NCBI RefSeq assembly: GCF_034555965.1
Contig: NZ_JAYDCK010000003.1
Span: 3,348,001 to 3,412,000 of the forward strand
From: Aquicoccus sp. G2-2
GTDB taxonomy: Bacteria; Pseudomonadota; Alphaproteobacteria; Rhodobacterales; Rhodobacteraceae
Direction: 5' to 3'
DNA length: 64,000 nt
Within the stretch, counting starts at the first letter, position 1, and every line of letters starts with the position of its first letter. The notes under the pieces were generated by a model, which ran no database searches, was not told where the DNA came from, and worked only from the letters and a program-made list of their open reading frames with translations. The position numbers and the translations under genes are program-made. Positions 35,039 through 44,791 of the stretch are shown one piece after another.

Positions 35039-35728
35039 TCAGGTAAATTCCGCGACGATGGCTTCGGCGGCGGCGCGCGGATCGCGGGCTTGCCAGACGG
35101 GGCGGCCAACGACCACATGATCGGCGCCGTCTGCGATGGCCTGTGCAGGGGTGGCCACGCGTTTCTGATCGCCCAAGGCGGCACCTGCGGGGCGCACGCC
35201 GGGGGTGACGATAAGTCTGCCTTCGGCAGACGGCAATGCGCGGATCAGGGCGGCTTCCTGTGGCGAGGCGATAACGCCGTCGGCCCCCGCTTCGAACGCG
35301 CGTTCGGCGCGTTCGACCACCAGGTCGCGGATATCGCCGGGTTTCATCAGACCATCGTCAAGGTCGCCACGATCAAGCGAGGTGAGGATGGTGACGCCGA
35401 GGATTTTCATCGCACTGCCTGCCGCCCCTTCGCGGGCGGCGCGGATGACGTGCGGATCGCCGTGCACGGTAAGAAAGTCGAGATCGAACGCGGCCAGCCC
35501 GCGCACGGCGTTTTCTACCGTGGCACCGATGTCAAAGAGCTTCATATCAAGAAAGATGCGCTTGCCGTGATCGTCTTTGAGTTCTCGCGCCAAAGCAAGC
35601 CCGCCGGTGGTCAGCATCCCCAGCCCGATCTTGTAGAATGACACCGCATCGTTAAGCCGGGCGGCGAGTTCCAGCCCGGCAAGCGCGTTCGGGACATCAA
35701 GGGCAACGATCAGGCGGTCATCGGGCAT
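35039..35728 (-). CDS. pyrF: Orotidine 5'-phosphate decarboxylase
   Basis: A 229-residue TIM-barrel enzyme forming UMP in pyrimidine synthesis. Visible motifs are LIVALDVPNALAGLELA, YKIGLGML, the catalytic DxKxxD in FLDMKLFDIGATV, VTPGVRP and the phosphate-binding ADHVVVGRPVWQARDP. ATG 35728 follows an AGGAGG site. Convergent with the NfeD gene, leaving 22 bases and no clear terminator. Confidence 0.95.
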   Translation of the reverse strand: MPDDRLIVALDVPNALAGLELAARLNDAVSFYKIGLGMLTTGGLALARELKDDHGKRIFLDMKLFDIGATVENAVRGLAAFDLDFLTVHGDPHVIRAAREGAAGSAMKILGVTILTSLDRGDLDDGLMKPGDIRDLVVERAERAFEAGADGVIASPQEAALIRALPSAEGRLIVTPGVRPAGAALGDQKRVATPAQAIADGADHVVVGRPVWQARDPRAAAEAIVAEFT

Positions 35729-35794
35729 GGCAAAGCCTCCTGCAAGCGGTTTGGCGCGCTTTTGGCAGGCGGGGGGCGGATTGGCAAGGACGGG

Positions 35795-35828
35795 AAAAAG
35801 GGGCGGGTGGCAGAAGCGCACCCGCCCC
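35795..35828 (-). terminator. Rho-independent terminator of the gene at 35910
   Basis: On the minus strand a perfect 10-bp stem GGGGCGGGTG/CACCCGCCCC with a 9-base loop is followed by TTTTT. It lies 81 bases after the stop of the small leftward gene and upstream of pyrF. Confidence 0.85.
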
Positions 35829-35909
35829 AGAGGCAGGTCTTGGGACAAAGACCTGTTGTCAGGCAGTCGACAGGAAGGCTGCCCGAGGCAGAAAAATGAA
35901 ACGGCCCGC

Positions 35910-36194
35910 TCAGGCGGCGAGCGGCATGGCGGGCGTGCCGGTCATCGGCGCAACCAGCGGCCGGAGCCATGCACGCAGGCCGGGTTTATTCGAGCGGTGG
36001 GCCGCCAGCGCGCGTTTGCTGAGCCCGTGGGCGATCAGTTTGAAATCGGCGTGAAGCGGGGCCGGGATGTAGGATGGGTAGCGGAACGTGAGCCCGCGAT
36101 GATGCACGGTGACGAGGGCCTCAAAGCCCGCGCGTTCCGGGTTGTAGTGAATATTTGACAGTTGCAGCTTTTCGGCTGTGGCTTGGTCGGTCAT
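35910..36194 (-). CDS. Hypothetical protein, probably lineage-restricted
   Basis: A 94-residue soluble protein. The first half (LSNIHYNPERAGFEALVTVH) suggests a small beta sheet, and the second half is a helical, basic stretch with RALAAHRSNKPGLRAW. I recognise no family or catalytic motif. ATG 36194 has an AAGAGGAG site at good spacing; a GTG nine bases upstream is too close to it. It has its own terminator and lies divergent from clpB. Confidence 0.65.
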   Translation of the reverse strand: MTDQATAEKLQLSNIHYNPERAGFEALVTVHHRGLTFRYPSYIPAPLHADFKLIAHGLSKRALAAHRSNKPGLRAWLRPLVAPMTGTPAMPLAA

Positions 36195-36346
36195 GGCTTT
36201 CACTCCTCTTTACTGCTCGTGCGGCCCGTTCAAATGGTGAACCGCGCCTTGTGGAAAACCTGTGGATAACATTGGGGGAGGGTGGCCGTTTTTGAAGGGA
36301 TAGTCGCGGTTTCGTGACTATGAGGGAGGATTTCCGTGAAGCTGAT

Positions 36347-36375
36347 CTTGAAGCCGCACCGCGATGTGCCCATCT
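36347..36375 (+). promoter_or_regulatory. Heat-shock (sigma-32) type promoter of clpB
   Basis: CTTGAA at 36347-36352 and CCCATCT at 36369-36375, separated by 16 bases, match the sigma-32 consensus (CTTGAA, then CCCCATnT). It lies 79 bases before the clpB start, as expected for a chaperone gene. Position and match are seen; the sigma factor is inferred. Confidence 0.75.
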
Positions 36376-36453
36376 TTCGGACAAGGTTCCTAAACGCCGT
36401 ATGCCTCTGATGAGGGTGCGCAAGGCGGGGACGCTTGAAAAAGGAGAAGTGAT

Positions 36454-39072
36454 ATGAACTTGGAGAAGTTCACCGAGCGGTCGCGCGGGTTTGTTCAGGC
36501 TGCGCAAACGATCGCGATGCGGGAAGACCACCAGAGGTTGCTTCCCGAACATCTGCTGAAAGCATTGATGGATGATGATCAGGGGCTTGCTGCCAACCTG
36601 ATCAAATCTGCGGGCGGCGCGCCGGAACGGGTGCGCGAAGCCGTGGATCTGGCCATTGCCAAGCTGCCCAAGGTGTCGGGCGATGCGGGCCAAGTCTATA
36701 TGGATGGCCAGATGGTCAAGGTGTTTGACGAGGCCGAGAAGATCGCCAAGAAGGCGGGCGACAGTTTCGTGCCGGTTGAGCGGCTTTTGATGGCGCTTGC
36801 GCTGGTCAAATCGAAGGCCAAGGAGGCGTTGAGCGCAGGTGCGGTGAACGCGCAGGCGCTGAACACCGCGATCAACGATATTCGCAAGGGGCGCACGGCG
36901 GATTCGGCATCTGCCGAGGAAGGTTATGACGCGCTGAAGAAATATGCGCATGACCTTACCCAAGCGGCCCGTGAAGGCAAGATTGACCCGATTATCGGGC
37001 GGGATGAAGAAATTCGCCGCTCGATGCAGGTGTTGTCGCGCCGGACCAAGAACAACCCGGTTCTGATCGGGGAACCCGGTGTCGGGAAAACCGCGATTGC
37101 CGAAGGTATGGCCCTGCGGATCGTCAATGGTGACGTGCCTGAAAGCCTGCGCAACAAATCGCTTCTGGCGCTTGATATGGGCGCGCTGATTGCCGGTGCA
37201 AAATATCGTGGCGAATTCGAAGAGCGGCTGAAGGCGGTTCTGAACGAAGTGACGGATGCGGCGGGCGAAATTATCCTGTTCATCGACGAGATGCACACGC
37301 TGGTTGGCGCGGGCAAAACCGATGGCGCGATGGATGCGGCCAACCTGATCAAACCGGCGCTGGCGCGTGGTGAGTTGCATTGTATCGGGGCAACCACGCT
37401 GGACGAATACCGCAAATATGTCGAGAAGGACGCGGCGCTTGCGCGGCGCTTCCAGCCGGTTTTGGTGGAAGAGCCGACGGTGGAGGACACGATTTCGATC
37501 CTGCGCGGTATCAAGGAAAAATACGAGTTGCACCACGGCGTGCGGATTTCTGACAGTGCGCTGGTCGCGGCGGCGACGCTGAGCCATCGCTATATCACCG
37601 ACCGTTTCCTGCCGGACAAGGCGATTGACCTTATTGACGAGGCTGGTTCAAGGCTTCGCATGGAGGTGGATTCCAAGCCCGAGGAGCTTGACCAGCTTGA
37701 TCGCAACATTTTGCAGATGCAGATCGAGGTTGAGGCGCTGAAACTGGAAGACGATGCGGCGTCGAAAGATCGGTTGGAAAATCGCGAAAAGGAACTGGCC
37801 GAATTGCAGGAGAGAAGTGCCGAGATGACGGCGCAATGGCAGTCCGAGCGCGACAAGCTGGACTCTGCGCGTGATCTCAAGGAGCGGCTTGACCGGGCGC
37901 GCGCCGAGCTTGATATCGCCAAACGCGAAGGCAACCTTGCCAAGGCGGGGGAGCTTTCTTACGGCGTGATTCCGCAGCTTGAGAAGCAGTTGAGCGAAGC
38001 CGAGAAGGCGGAAGACGACGGCTTGATGGTGGAAGAGGCCGTGCGCCCGGACCAGATCGCCTCTGTCGTGGAACGCTGGACGGGGGTTCCGGCTGGCAAA
38101 ATGCTGGAAGGTGAACGCGACAAGCTGCTTGCGATGGAAGAGAGCCTGCATGCGCGGGTGATCGGGCAGAGCACCGCTGTGAAGGCGGTGGCCAATGCGG
38201 TGCGCCGGGCGCGTGCGGGCCTTAACGAGGAGAGCCGCCCGCTGGGTAGTTTCCTGTTCCTTGGGCCGACCGGCGTGGGCAAGACCGAGTTGACCAAGGC
38301 GGTGGCCGAGTTCCTGTTTGACGACGAGAACGCGATGACGCGGGTTGATATGTCGGAATTCATGGAAAAGCACTCGGTCGCGCGGTTGATCGGGGCACCG
38401 CCCGGCTATGTCGGCTATGACGAAGGCGGTGTGCTGACCGAAGCGGTGCGGCGCAGGCCGTATCAGGTGATCTTGTTTGACGAGGTCGAAAAGGCGCATC
38501 CGGATGTGTTCAACGTGCTGTTGCAGGTGCTTGACGATGGGGTTCTGACCGATGGGCAGGGCCGCAAGGTGGACTTCAAGCAGACGTTGATCGTGCTGAC
38601 CTCGAACCTTGGGGCGCAGGCGCTCAGCCGGTTGCCGGACGGGGCGGATGCCTCGGACGCGCGGCGCGACGTGATGGACGCGGTGCGGGCGCATTTCCGG
38701 CCCGAGTTCCTGAACCGGCTGGATGAGACGATTATCTTTGATCGGCTGAGCCGGGGGAATATGGACGGGATCGTCGATATTCAGTTGCGCAGGCTGCAAA
38801 AACGGCTGGCGGCGCGGAAAATCACGCTGGAACTGGATGCTGCGGCGAAGACATGGCTGGCCGATGAAGGCTATGACCCGGTGTTCGGTGCGCGCCCGTT
38901 GAAACGGGTGATCCAGCGCGCGTTGCAAGACCCGCTGGCCGAAGGGTTGCTGGCCGGGGATATCCTTGACGGGAGCACCGTGAGCGTGAGCGCGGGCACG
39001 GATGGGCTCATCATCGGGGAGCGGATTGGCCGGTCGAACCGGCAACCGCCGGAAGGCGCGGTGGTGCATTGA
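36454..39072 (+). CDS. clpB: ATP-dependent disaggregase ClpB
   Basis: An 872-residue Hsp100 chaperone that extracts polypeptides from aggregates with DnaK. Order: N-terminal Clp repeat domain ([20 protein letters not shown]), first AAA+ module with Walker [14 protein letters not shown] (near 206-218), the middle coiled coil (about 400-530), second AAA+ module with [13 protein letters not shown] (near 604) and the C-terminal small domain. A GGAGAAG site precedes ATG 36454. Confidence 0.96.
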   Translation: MNLEKFTERSRGFVQAAQTIAMREDHQRLLPEHLLKALMDDDQGLAANLIKSAGGAPERVREAVDLAIAKLPKVSGDAGQVYMDGQMVKVFDEAEKIAKKAGDSFVPVERLLMALALVKSKAKEALSAGAVNAQALNTAINDIRKGRTADSASAEEGYDALKKYAHDLTQAAREGKIDPIIGRDEEIRRSMQVLSRRTKNNPVLIGEPGVGKTAIAEGMALRIVNGDVPESLRNKSLLALDMGALIAGAKYRGEFEERLKAVLNEVTDAAGEIILFIDEMHTLVGAGKTDGAMDAANLIKPALARGELHCIGATTLDEYRKYVEKDAALARRFQPVLVEEPTVEDTISILRGIKEKYELHHGVRISDSALVAAATLSHRYITDRFLPDKAIDLIDEAGSRLRMEVDSKPEELDQLDRNILQMQIEVEALKLEDDAASKDRLENREKELAELQERSAEMTAQWQSERDKLDSARDLKERLDRARAELDIAKREGNLAKAGELSYGVIPQLEKQLSEAEKAEDDGLMVEEAVRPDQIASVVERWTGVPAGKMLEGERDKLLAMEESLHARVIGQSTAVKAVANAVRRARAGLNEESRPLGSFLFLGPTGVGKTELTKAVAEFLFDDENAMTRVDMSEFMEKHSVARLIGAPPGYVGYDEGGVLTEAVRRRPYQVILFDEVEKAHPDVFNVLLQVLDDGVLTDGQGRKVDFKQTLIVLTSNLGAQALSRLPDGADASDARRDVMDAVRAHFRPEFLNRLDETIIFDRLSRGNMDGIVDIQLRRLQKRLAARKITLELDAAAKTWLADEGYDPVFGARPLKRVIQRALQDPLAEGLLAGDILDGSTVSVSAGTDGLIIGERIGRSNRQPPEGAVVH

Positions 39073-39097
39073 GCCACGCGCCCACCTGAACCATATG

Positions 39098-39132
39098 ACC
39101 CCGCCCCGGCATCGCCCGTGGGCGGGGTTTTT
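39098..39132 (+). terminator. Rho-independent terminator of clpB
   Basis: A 9-bp stem ACCCCGCCC/GGGCGGGGT with a 13-base loop and a TTTTT tail, 26 bases after the clpB stop and just before the convergent DUF302 gene. Confidence 0.88.
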
Positions 39133-39142
39133 CGTGCTGGTA

Positions 39143-39583
39143 TCAGTCTTTGCCGATGGCCGATTTGGCGATGCCATCAAGCAATGCCTGAACCTTTTTC
39201 ATCGGGCCGTCGGGATAGTCGCGAAAGCCGATTGTCACCTTCTCGTCGCCGGGGCGTTGCATGATGAAGATGTCATAGGGGCAGAACACAATGTTCATCG
39301 GGTCGGCCTCCATTACCTCGCGCGAGACCGTGGCGGAGCAGAAAGAATAAACATCGGCATGGCTGAATATCGTCACGTCAGAGCCGACATCGGCCCTGGT
39401 GCGGTCAAGCATTTCACCGACATGAGAGACAGCATCGACAACAAGGCCCGCGTCGATGATGGCATTTTCCAACCCGAAGATCACATCGTCATAGGAGGCG
39501 TCGGTGGTGTAGGAGATGACATCGTTTGCGGAAGCGGTGGTTGCGGCCAGGGCCAGGGTGGCGGCGATGACAAGACGTTTCAT
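39143..39583 (-). CDS. Exported DUF302-family protein
   Basis: A 146-residue periplasmic protein with a signal peptide (LVIAATLALAATTASA). The mature part matches DUF302: SYDDVIFGLENAIIDAGLVV, a middle strand SDVTIFSHADVYSFCS, and MNIVFCPYDIFIM. Two cysteines (in FCS and FCP) could be metal ligands or a disulfide. Function of the family is unknown. ATG 39583 is preceded by AAGGATCCC. It follows the sulfotransferase gene by 76 bases on the same strand. Confidence 0.8.
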   Translation of the reverse strand: MKRLVIAATLALAATTASANDVISYTTDASYDDVIFGLENAIIDAGLVVDAVSHVGEMLDRTRADVGSDVTIFSHADVYSFCSATVSREVMEADPMNIVFCPYDIFIMQRPGDEKVTIGFRDYPDGPMKKVQALLDGIAKSAIGKD

Positions 39584-39659
39584 GGGGGATCCTTCCCTTG
39601 GTTCCGTAGGATTGGATTGTGGTGGCGTGGTTCAGAGTGCCGCATCCGGGCTGTGGCCG

Positions 39660-40493
39660 TCAATCAAAGGCGGGCGGTCTGGGCGGAAAGCCCGCGCTAA
39701 TGGGGGAGAGCAGGTCTTCCTTGGCTTTTTTCAGTGCGGTGCGTGAAAGGCCGGAGCGGTTGAGCGTAAGAAATGCGGCGCGCTGGGTTTCGGTTTGGCC
39801 CTGATTGGTTCGGGTGGGCAGGCTTAGGGTCGTGCGCGCATCCTTTGGCACGTTCATCAGGTCGAGCACGGCGGCGGCGGGGCCTTCGCGCCGCGCCGCC
39901 ATGGTTTCGAGGTCGGCGATATGGACTGGCAGCGGCGCGAGGGCGTGTGCCAGGCGGGTGGCTTCGCGCTTGGGGTCGAGGTCAGCGGGGAAGCGGGCGG
40001 TGAAGGTGGCAAGATCGTCGGTCATGTCAATCGAGCGCAGCAGGTGGCCATGAAGCGAGGCAAGCCAGCTTTCGCGCGCGCGGGTGGTGAGCAGGAATTC
40101 AATTTGCGCAGAGCGGCCAAAGCGGCGGGAAAGTTCAGCCGCGACGATCTGCGTGAGCGTGGCCGCGTGCGGGAAGCCCAACACGGGCCGCCCGCGCCAG
40201 TCGCGGTGGCCGGGCAACAGGCCGGTAAAGGATTCGCGCGAGATCACCAGATGGCCGGAGGGCGGCGCGGGCAGGCGGGCCAACCCGGCGCGCAGGCTGT
40301 GGCGGAAACGGGTGCGCCGCCATGGGAAGGGGCGCGCGGCATAAAGATGCGCCAGCCGCCCGGTGCCGCGCAAATCGCCGGGGCCGCAGAAATCGAACCA
40401 AGGGGAAAGAGCGGCGCGGTTATGCGACAGGCAGGCTTGCAGGCTCGTCGTGCCTGTCTTGTAGAAACCGGCATGGACGAGGATACGGATCAT
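39660..40493 (-). CDS. Sulfotransferase-like protein
   Basis: A 277-residue protein with a sulfotransferase-type N-terminal loop for the 3'-phosphosulfate donor ([17 protein letters not shown]). The middle has [21 protein letters not shown], a second donor-binding region typical of the fold. Acceptor unknown; carbohydrates or lipids are common in roseobacters. Its ATG overlaps the rimM stop (ATGA), so it is translated downstream of the ribosome maturation gene in a place where trmD is common. The family assignment rests on the P-loop motif. Confidence 0.7.
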   Translation of the reverse strand: MIRILVHAGFYKTGTTSLQACLSHNRAALSPWFDFCGPGDLRGTGRLAHLYAARPFPWRRTRFRHSLRAGLARLPAPPSGHLVISRESFTGLLPGHRDWRGRPVLGFPHAATLTQIVAAELSRRFGRSAQIEFLLTTRARESWLASLHGHLLRSIDMTDDLATFTARFPADLDPKREATRLAHALAPLPVHIADLETMAARREGPAAAVLDLMNVPKDARTTLSLPTRTNQGQTETQRAAFLTLNRSGLSRTALKKAKEDLLSPISAGFPPRPPAFD

Positions 40494-40999
40494 TCCGGGA
40501 AAAGCCCGTCTGGCGGGTCTGCAACGATCCGGCGTTGGGCCAGATCGACGGTTGGCACCACGTCGCGGGTGAACGGCAAAAGCACGGTCGCCTTGAGGTT
40601 GGGCCCGTGAATTTCAAGCAGGTCAGCCGCGCCGTGGTTTTGCACCGATTTCACCCGGCCAAGCACGACGCCGCCGGTATCGACAACATCAAGGCCGATC
40701 AGATCGGCATGGTAAAATTCATCGTCCGGCAGCGACGGAAGGCGGGCACGGTCAATGAAAAGCCGGGTGCCCTTGAGCGCGTCGGCCTGTTCCTTGGTGG
40801 CAATCCCGGACAGGCGGGCGGCGAAGCCCTGTTTGACCGGGCGGGAAATTTCCAGCGTGAAGCTGCGCGCGCCGTCTTCGGTATAGAGCGGGGCATAATC
40901 GGCGATGGCCTGCGGATCGGCGGTGAAGCTTTTCAGGCGCACTTCGCCCTGAACCCCGAAGGACCCGGCGATTGCCCCGACGCAGATGCGATCGCTCAT
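40490..40999 (-). CDS. rimM: 16S rRNA processing protein RimM
   Basis: A 169-residue ribosome maturation factor for the 30S head. The N-terminal barrel begins [21 protein letters not shown] and the C-terminal PRC barrel has [16 protein letters not shown] and [18 protein letters not shown] 40999 follows GGAACG; a TTG 18 bases upstream is unlikely. It lies 62 bases after rpsP, the usual order. Confidence 0.93.
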   Translation of the reverse strand: MSDRICVGAIAGSFGVQGEVRLKSFTADPQAIADYAPLYTEDGARSFTLEISRPVKQGFAARLSGIATKEQADALKGTRLFIDRARLPSLPDDEFYHADLIGLDVVDTGGVVLGRVKSVQNHGAADLLEIHGPNLKATVLLPFTRDVVPTVDLAQRRIVADPPDGLFPE

Positions 41000-41061
41000 G
41001 ATGGCGTTCCGATGCAAGATGTCTCCGGGCCGGAGTGAACCGGCCCGGAGGGGCGGACCGA

Positions 41062-41524
41062 TTATTCGGTTTTTTCTGCTTCTGCGGGCGCGTCTTCAGC
41101 CACCGCCTCTTCGGCCGGAGCTTCGGCTTCTGCTTCGGCTTCTGGTTCTGCTTCGGCCGGGGCCGGGGCGGCAGCAGCTTCGGCAAGCTCGGCGGCCTTG
41201 GTGGCTTTCTGTTCGGCGCGTTCCTTGGCTTTGGTGCCGGGTTCGCCTTTTTCGGGTTCGAGCGTTCTTTCTTTTCGATCACGCCGGCGGCTTCGAGCAT
41301 CCGCGACACACGGTCGGTGGTTTGTGCGCCTTGGCTGATCCAGTATTGCACACGCTCGATATCCATTTTCACGCGCTCTTCGCTGTCTTTGGGAAGCTGC
41401 GGATTATAGGTGCCCAGCTTTTCGATAAAGCGGCCATCGCGCGGCATCCGCGAGTCGGCTGCCACGATGCGATAGTGGGGACGTTTTTTGAGCCGCCGCG
41501 GGCGAGCCGGATTTTCATAGCCAT
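41062..41524 (-). CDS. rpsP: 30S ribosomal protein S16, interrupted by two frameshifts
   Basis: About 154 residues after repair. It opens [20 protein letters not shown] and continues [21 protein letters not shown]. The tail from about residue 85 is Ala/Glu/Pro-rich and acidic, an extension seen in alphaproteobacterial S16. The frame breaks first in the T run at 41484-41489 (six, seven expected), then at 41246-41247 (CC, CCC expected). Restoring both gives a 155-codon frame, start to stop, agreeing with the measured 463 bases plus two. S16 is needed for 30S assembly, so these are almost certainly assembly errors. Confidence 0.88.
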
Positions 41525-41574
41525 TGTGAGTTTCTCCTTTGAATGGCGGGGGACGGGTGGGCAGAGCGCCGACC

Positions 41575-41898
41575 CTACGATTGGTGTTTCTTGTGGTGCT
41601 GAATGACTTCAGCGATGATGAAGTTAAGTAATTTCTTGGCGAATTCGGGGTCGAGGTCGGCCTCTTTCGCCAAAGCTTCGAGCCGCGCGATCTGCACCGC
41701 TTCGCGGGCGGGATCGGACGGGGGAAGATCATGTTCGGCCTTGAGCTTGCCCACGGCCTGAGTGTGTTTGAACCGCTCGCCCAGCGTATAGACGAGGATC
41801 GCATCGAGCCGGTCGATGCTGGCGCGGTGCTCTTTGAGCAGGGCGGCGGCGCGGGTTTGGGCGTCGGTCAATGGCCGTTCCTTTCGGGGCGGTGTCAT
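41575..41898 (-). CDS. Chorismate mutase, AroQ type
   Basis: A 107-residue all-helical monofunctional enzyme converting chorismate to prephenate for phenylalanine and tyrosine synthesis. Conserved parts are [44 protein letters not shown], read in segments, and a C-terminal helix with [14 protein letters not shown]. The first helix Arg and the central Arg and Lys of the active site are present. Overlaps the upstream GNAT stop by 4 bases and lies 50 bases before rpsP. Confidence 0.9.
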   Translation of the reverse strand: MTPPRKERPLTDAQTRAAALLKEHRASIDRLDAILVYTLGERFKHTQAVGKLKAEHDLPPSDPAREAVQIARLEALAKEADLDPEFAKKLLNFIIAEVIQHHKKHQS

Positions 41899-42440
41899 GC
41901 GTAGGCCTCCATCCCGCCATCGGCGATTTCAGAGGGGGCGCGGTGGCGCCAGATTTCGACGGGGCCGTAATCTTCGTCCTCGAACGTGCTTTCATGGGCC
42001 GCGCCCAAGCGCCGGGCAACCGCTTTGGAGGCCGCGTTGCCAGCAGCAATCAGTGAAATGGCGGTGTCCCAGCCGAGGATGTCATAGGCGTGCGCGCGCG
42101 CCGCAAGGGCAGCTTCGGTGGCATAGCCGCGCCCACGGGCGTGGGGCATCAGGGTCCAGCCGATTTCGCGCCCCTTCCAGCCATGCGGGAACCACAGGCC
42201 GACGCGGCCTTGATAGGTGTGGGTTGCCTTGTCTTCCAGCCCCCAGAAGCCGAAACCGCGAAACGCCCAGTGGCCCATCAGCATGGCAAGGCTGCGCCAA
42301 GTGGCTTCGGGGGTTTTGGGGCCGCCGACGAAGCGCGACTCGTCGCTTTGGTAGAAATCGCGCTCATGGGCGAAATCAGCCTCGCGCGGTTCACGCAGGA
42401 TCAGGCGTTCGGTTTCAAGCGTGGGGATCGCGGTGGTCAT
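41895..42440 (-). CDS. GNAT-family acetyltransferase (RimJ/RimL type)
   Basis: A 181-residue N-acetyltransferase-like protein. It opens TLETERLILREPREADF and has the acetyl-CoA loop in IGWTLMPHARGRGYATEAALAARAHA, then the NAASKAVARRLGA segment. Substrate unknown; the rRNA/ribosomal neighbourhood makes a ribosomal protein or small amine equally possible. ATG 42440 overlaps the upstream gene stop. Confidence 0.85.
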   Translation of the reverse strand: MTTAIPTLETERLILREPREADFAHERDFYQSDESRFVGGPKTPEATWRSLAMLMGHWAFRGFGFWGLEDKATHTYQGRVGLWFPHGWKGREIGWTLMPHARGRGYATEAALAARAHAYDILGWDTAISLIAAGNAASKAVARRLGAAHESTFEDEDYGPVEIWRHRAPSEIADGGMEAYA

Positions 42441-42853
42441 TGCGCGCGCCTCCGCAGCAGGCCGAGTGCCACCATGCCCGCGATCATGGCGGCGAAGAAC
42501 GCAAGCCCTTGTGCGCCGCCATAGCTGAGCGAGGCCATGGCCGGGCCGGGGCAGAAGCCGACAAGCGCCCAGCCGGTGCCGAAAAGCACGGCACCTAGGA
42601 TGAGGGAGCGGTCGATGGTTATGGAGGGTTTCGGCGGAAACGGCGCGCCCAACACGGCAGAGCTGTGCCGGGTTGTCAGCCGCCACGCGACAGCCATCGG
42701 CGCGATTGCCCCGCCCAGAACAAAGGCGAGCGTCGGGTCCCACGCACCGAACACATCGAGCCAGCCTTGTACCTTGGTCACATCGGTCATGCCGGAGACC
42801 ATCAGGCCAAGCCCGAAAAGCCCGCCCGCAAGAAGGGAGATCAGCAAGCGCAT
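42437..42853 (-). CDS. YeeE/YedE-family half transporter, second subunit (PmpB type)
   Basis: A 138-residue membrane protein with four hydrophobic segments. It opens LISLLAGGLFGLGLMVSGM and ends with the characteristic FGTGWALVGFCPGPAMASL motif, whose Cys is the family's conserved thiol. Members move thiosulfate or other sulfur compounds, though for this two-gene type the substrate is inferred. TGATG overlap with the partner subunit. Confidence 0.85.
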   Translation of the reverse strand: MRLLISLLAGGLFGLGLMVSGMTDVTKVQGWLDVFGAWDPTLAFVLGGAIAPMAVAWRLTTRHSSAVLGAPFPPKPSITIDRSLILGAVLFGTGWALVGFCPGPAMASLSYGGAQGLAFFAAMIAGMVALGLLRRRAQ

Positions 42854-43296
42854 CAGATCACCTCAAGCCCGTGGCGCGCGATGAGCATGGTCAGCCCACC
42901 CGCGCCGAGATAGACCAGCGTGGCGATAATGCCGCGCGGTGACAGCCGTGAAATGCCGCAAACGCCATGCCCGGAGGTGCAACCATTGCCAAGCCGGGTG
43001 CCGAAGCCGACCAGCAAGCCGCCCAGCACGATCACCAGCCAATTGCCGGTGACATTGGTAGAGGGCGCGCGCATACCCAACCAGACGATCAACGCGGGGG
43101 CCAGCACCACACCGGCGACGAAGGCCGCGTTATCAAGCCACTGTCGCCCGGCAGAGCCATCGACAAGGCTTCCGAGCAGGCCGCTTGCGCCCATGATGCG
43201 GCCATTGATTAGCAGCAAGATTGCCGCCGCTGTGCCGATCATCAGACCGCCAAGCAGACCAAAGAGCCAGTCAGAGGGGATTGCGCCGAACATCAT
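42853..43296 (-). CDS. YeeE/YedE-family half transporter, first subunit (PmpA type)
   Basis: A 147-residue membrane protein with about four spans. It opens SDWLFGLLGGLMIGTAAAIL and carries the conserved RLGNGCTSGHGVCGISRLSPRG loop with two cysteines, the sulfur-handling signature of the family. It would pair with the next gene to form a complete YeeE-like pore. The start overlaps the ffh stop by 4 bases, so it is translated in the signal-recognition-particle operon. Confidence 0.87.
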   Translation of the reverse strand: MMFGAIPSDWLFGLLGGLMIGTAAAILLLINGRIMGASGLLGSLVDGSAGRQWLDNAAFVAGVVLAPALIVWLGMRAPSTNVTGNWLVIVLGGLLVGFGTRLGNGCTSGHGVCGISRLSPRGIIATLVYLGAGGLTMLIARHGLEVI

Positions 43297-44791
43297 TTCT
43301 TTTTCCCTAAACCCGAGAGGCCGGGCGGCAATGGCATCCCGCCGCCCATGCCGGGCATTCCGCCGCCTTTGCCAAGCTGCTTGGCCGCTTGTTCAAGTGC
43401 CTGTTGATCCATGCCCGCCGCCATGTCGCCGGGCATTCCGCCCTTGCCGAACATGCCTTTCATGGCTTGCTTGAGCATCCCGCCTTTGCCGGATTTGCCC
43501 ATCTTTTTCATCATGTCAGACATCTGCCGCTGCATTTTCAGCAGTTTGTTGAGGTCGGACACGTCAAGCCCTGAGCCTTTGGCGATGCGCTTCTTGCGGG
43601 ACGCCTGAAGGATTTGCGGGTTGGCGCGCTCGATTTTCGTCATCGACTGGATCAGGGCGATCTGCTGGCGCAGGATCTTGTCGTCAAAGCCTGCCTGTTC
43701 GACCTGCTTGGCCATCTTGCCCATGCCGGGCATCATTCCCATGATGCCTTCCATGCCGCCCATCTTGAGCATCTGTTCAAGCTGCATCTTGAGATCGTTC
43801 ATGTTGAAGCGGCCCTTCTGGAACCGTTTCATCATCCGTTCGGCTTGTTCGGCCTCGATGGTTTCCTGTGCTCTTTCGACGAGGCTGACGATGTCGCCCA
43901 TGCCAAGGATGCGCCCGGCGATGCGTTCCGGTTCGAATGTCTCAAGCGCGTCCATCTTTTCGCCAAGGCCGACAAAGCGGATCGGCTTGCCGGTGACGGC
44001 GCGCATCGAAAGCGCAGCACCGCCGCGCCCGTCGCCATCCATCCGGGTCAGCACGACGCCGGAAATGCCGATCTTGGCGTCAAATTCCTCGGCCACTTCA
44101 ACGGCGACCTGCCCGGTGAGACCATCGACCACAAGCAGGGTTTCGCGCGGGTTGACGGCGTTGCGGACCTGCTCGACCTCGTCCATCAGGACTTCGTCGA
44201 TATGCAGCCGCCCGGCGGTGTCGAGCATATAGACGTCATAGCCGCCCATTGCCGCCTGTTGCTTGGCGCGCTTGGCGATATCGACGGGTTTCTGCCCGGC
44301 CACGATGGGCAGGGTATCAACGCCGATTTGGGTGCCCAGAACCGCAAGCTGTTCCATTGCGGCGGGACGGTAGACATCGAGCGAGGCCATCAGCACGCGC
44401 TTGCCGTCGCGTTCCTTGAGGCGGCGGGCGAGCTTGCCGGTGGTTGTGGTCTTGCCGCCGCCTTGCAGGCCGACCATCAGGATCGGCGCCGGGGGGTGTC
44501 GATCTTGAGCTGGCCCGGATCTTCGGCGCCGGTGAGCACGTCAACCAGCGCGTCATGCACGATCTTGACGACCTGCTGGCCGGGGGTGACCGATTTGGTG
44601 ACCGATTGGCCGGTGGCCTCGGTTTGCACACGTTTGACGAAATCACGGGCAACGGGGAGGGAGACGTCGGCCTCCAATAGAGCGACGCGGACTTCGCGCA
44701 GGGCGGTTTTCACGTCGTCTTCGGAAAGCGCGCCCTGTTTGGTGAGCCGGTCGAAGACGCCGGAGAGGCGCTCGCTTAGATTCTCAAACAT
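43293..44791 (-). CDS. ffh: Signal recognition particle protein Ffh, interrupted by a frameshift
   Basis: About 499 residues after repair. The N domain opens MFENLSERLSGVFDRLTKQG; the G domain has the P-loop GLQGGGKTTTTGKLARRL, DTAGRLHIDE and TRMDGDGRGGAALS; the Met-rich M domain ends with an unusually long Met/Gly/Pro-rich tail. The frame breaks in the G run at 44491-44496 (six, seven expected). One more base gives DTPPAPILMVGLQGGGK, the normal sequence. Ffh is essential, so an assembly error is the likeliest cause. First gene of the leftward unit that ends with the sulfotransferase. Confidence 0.92.
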
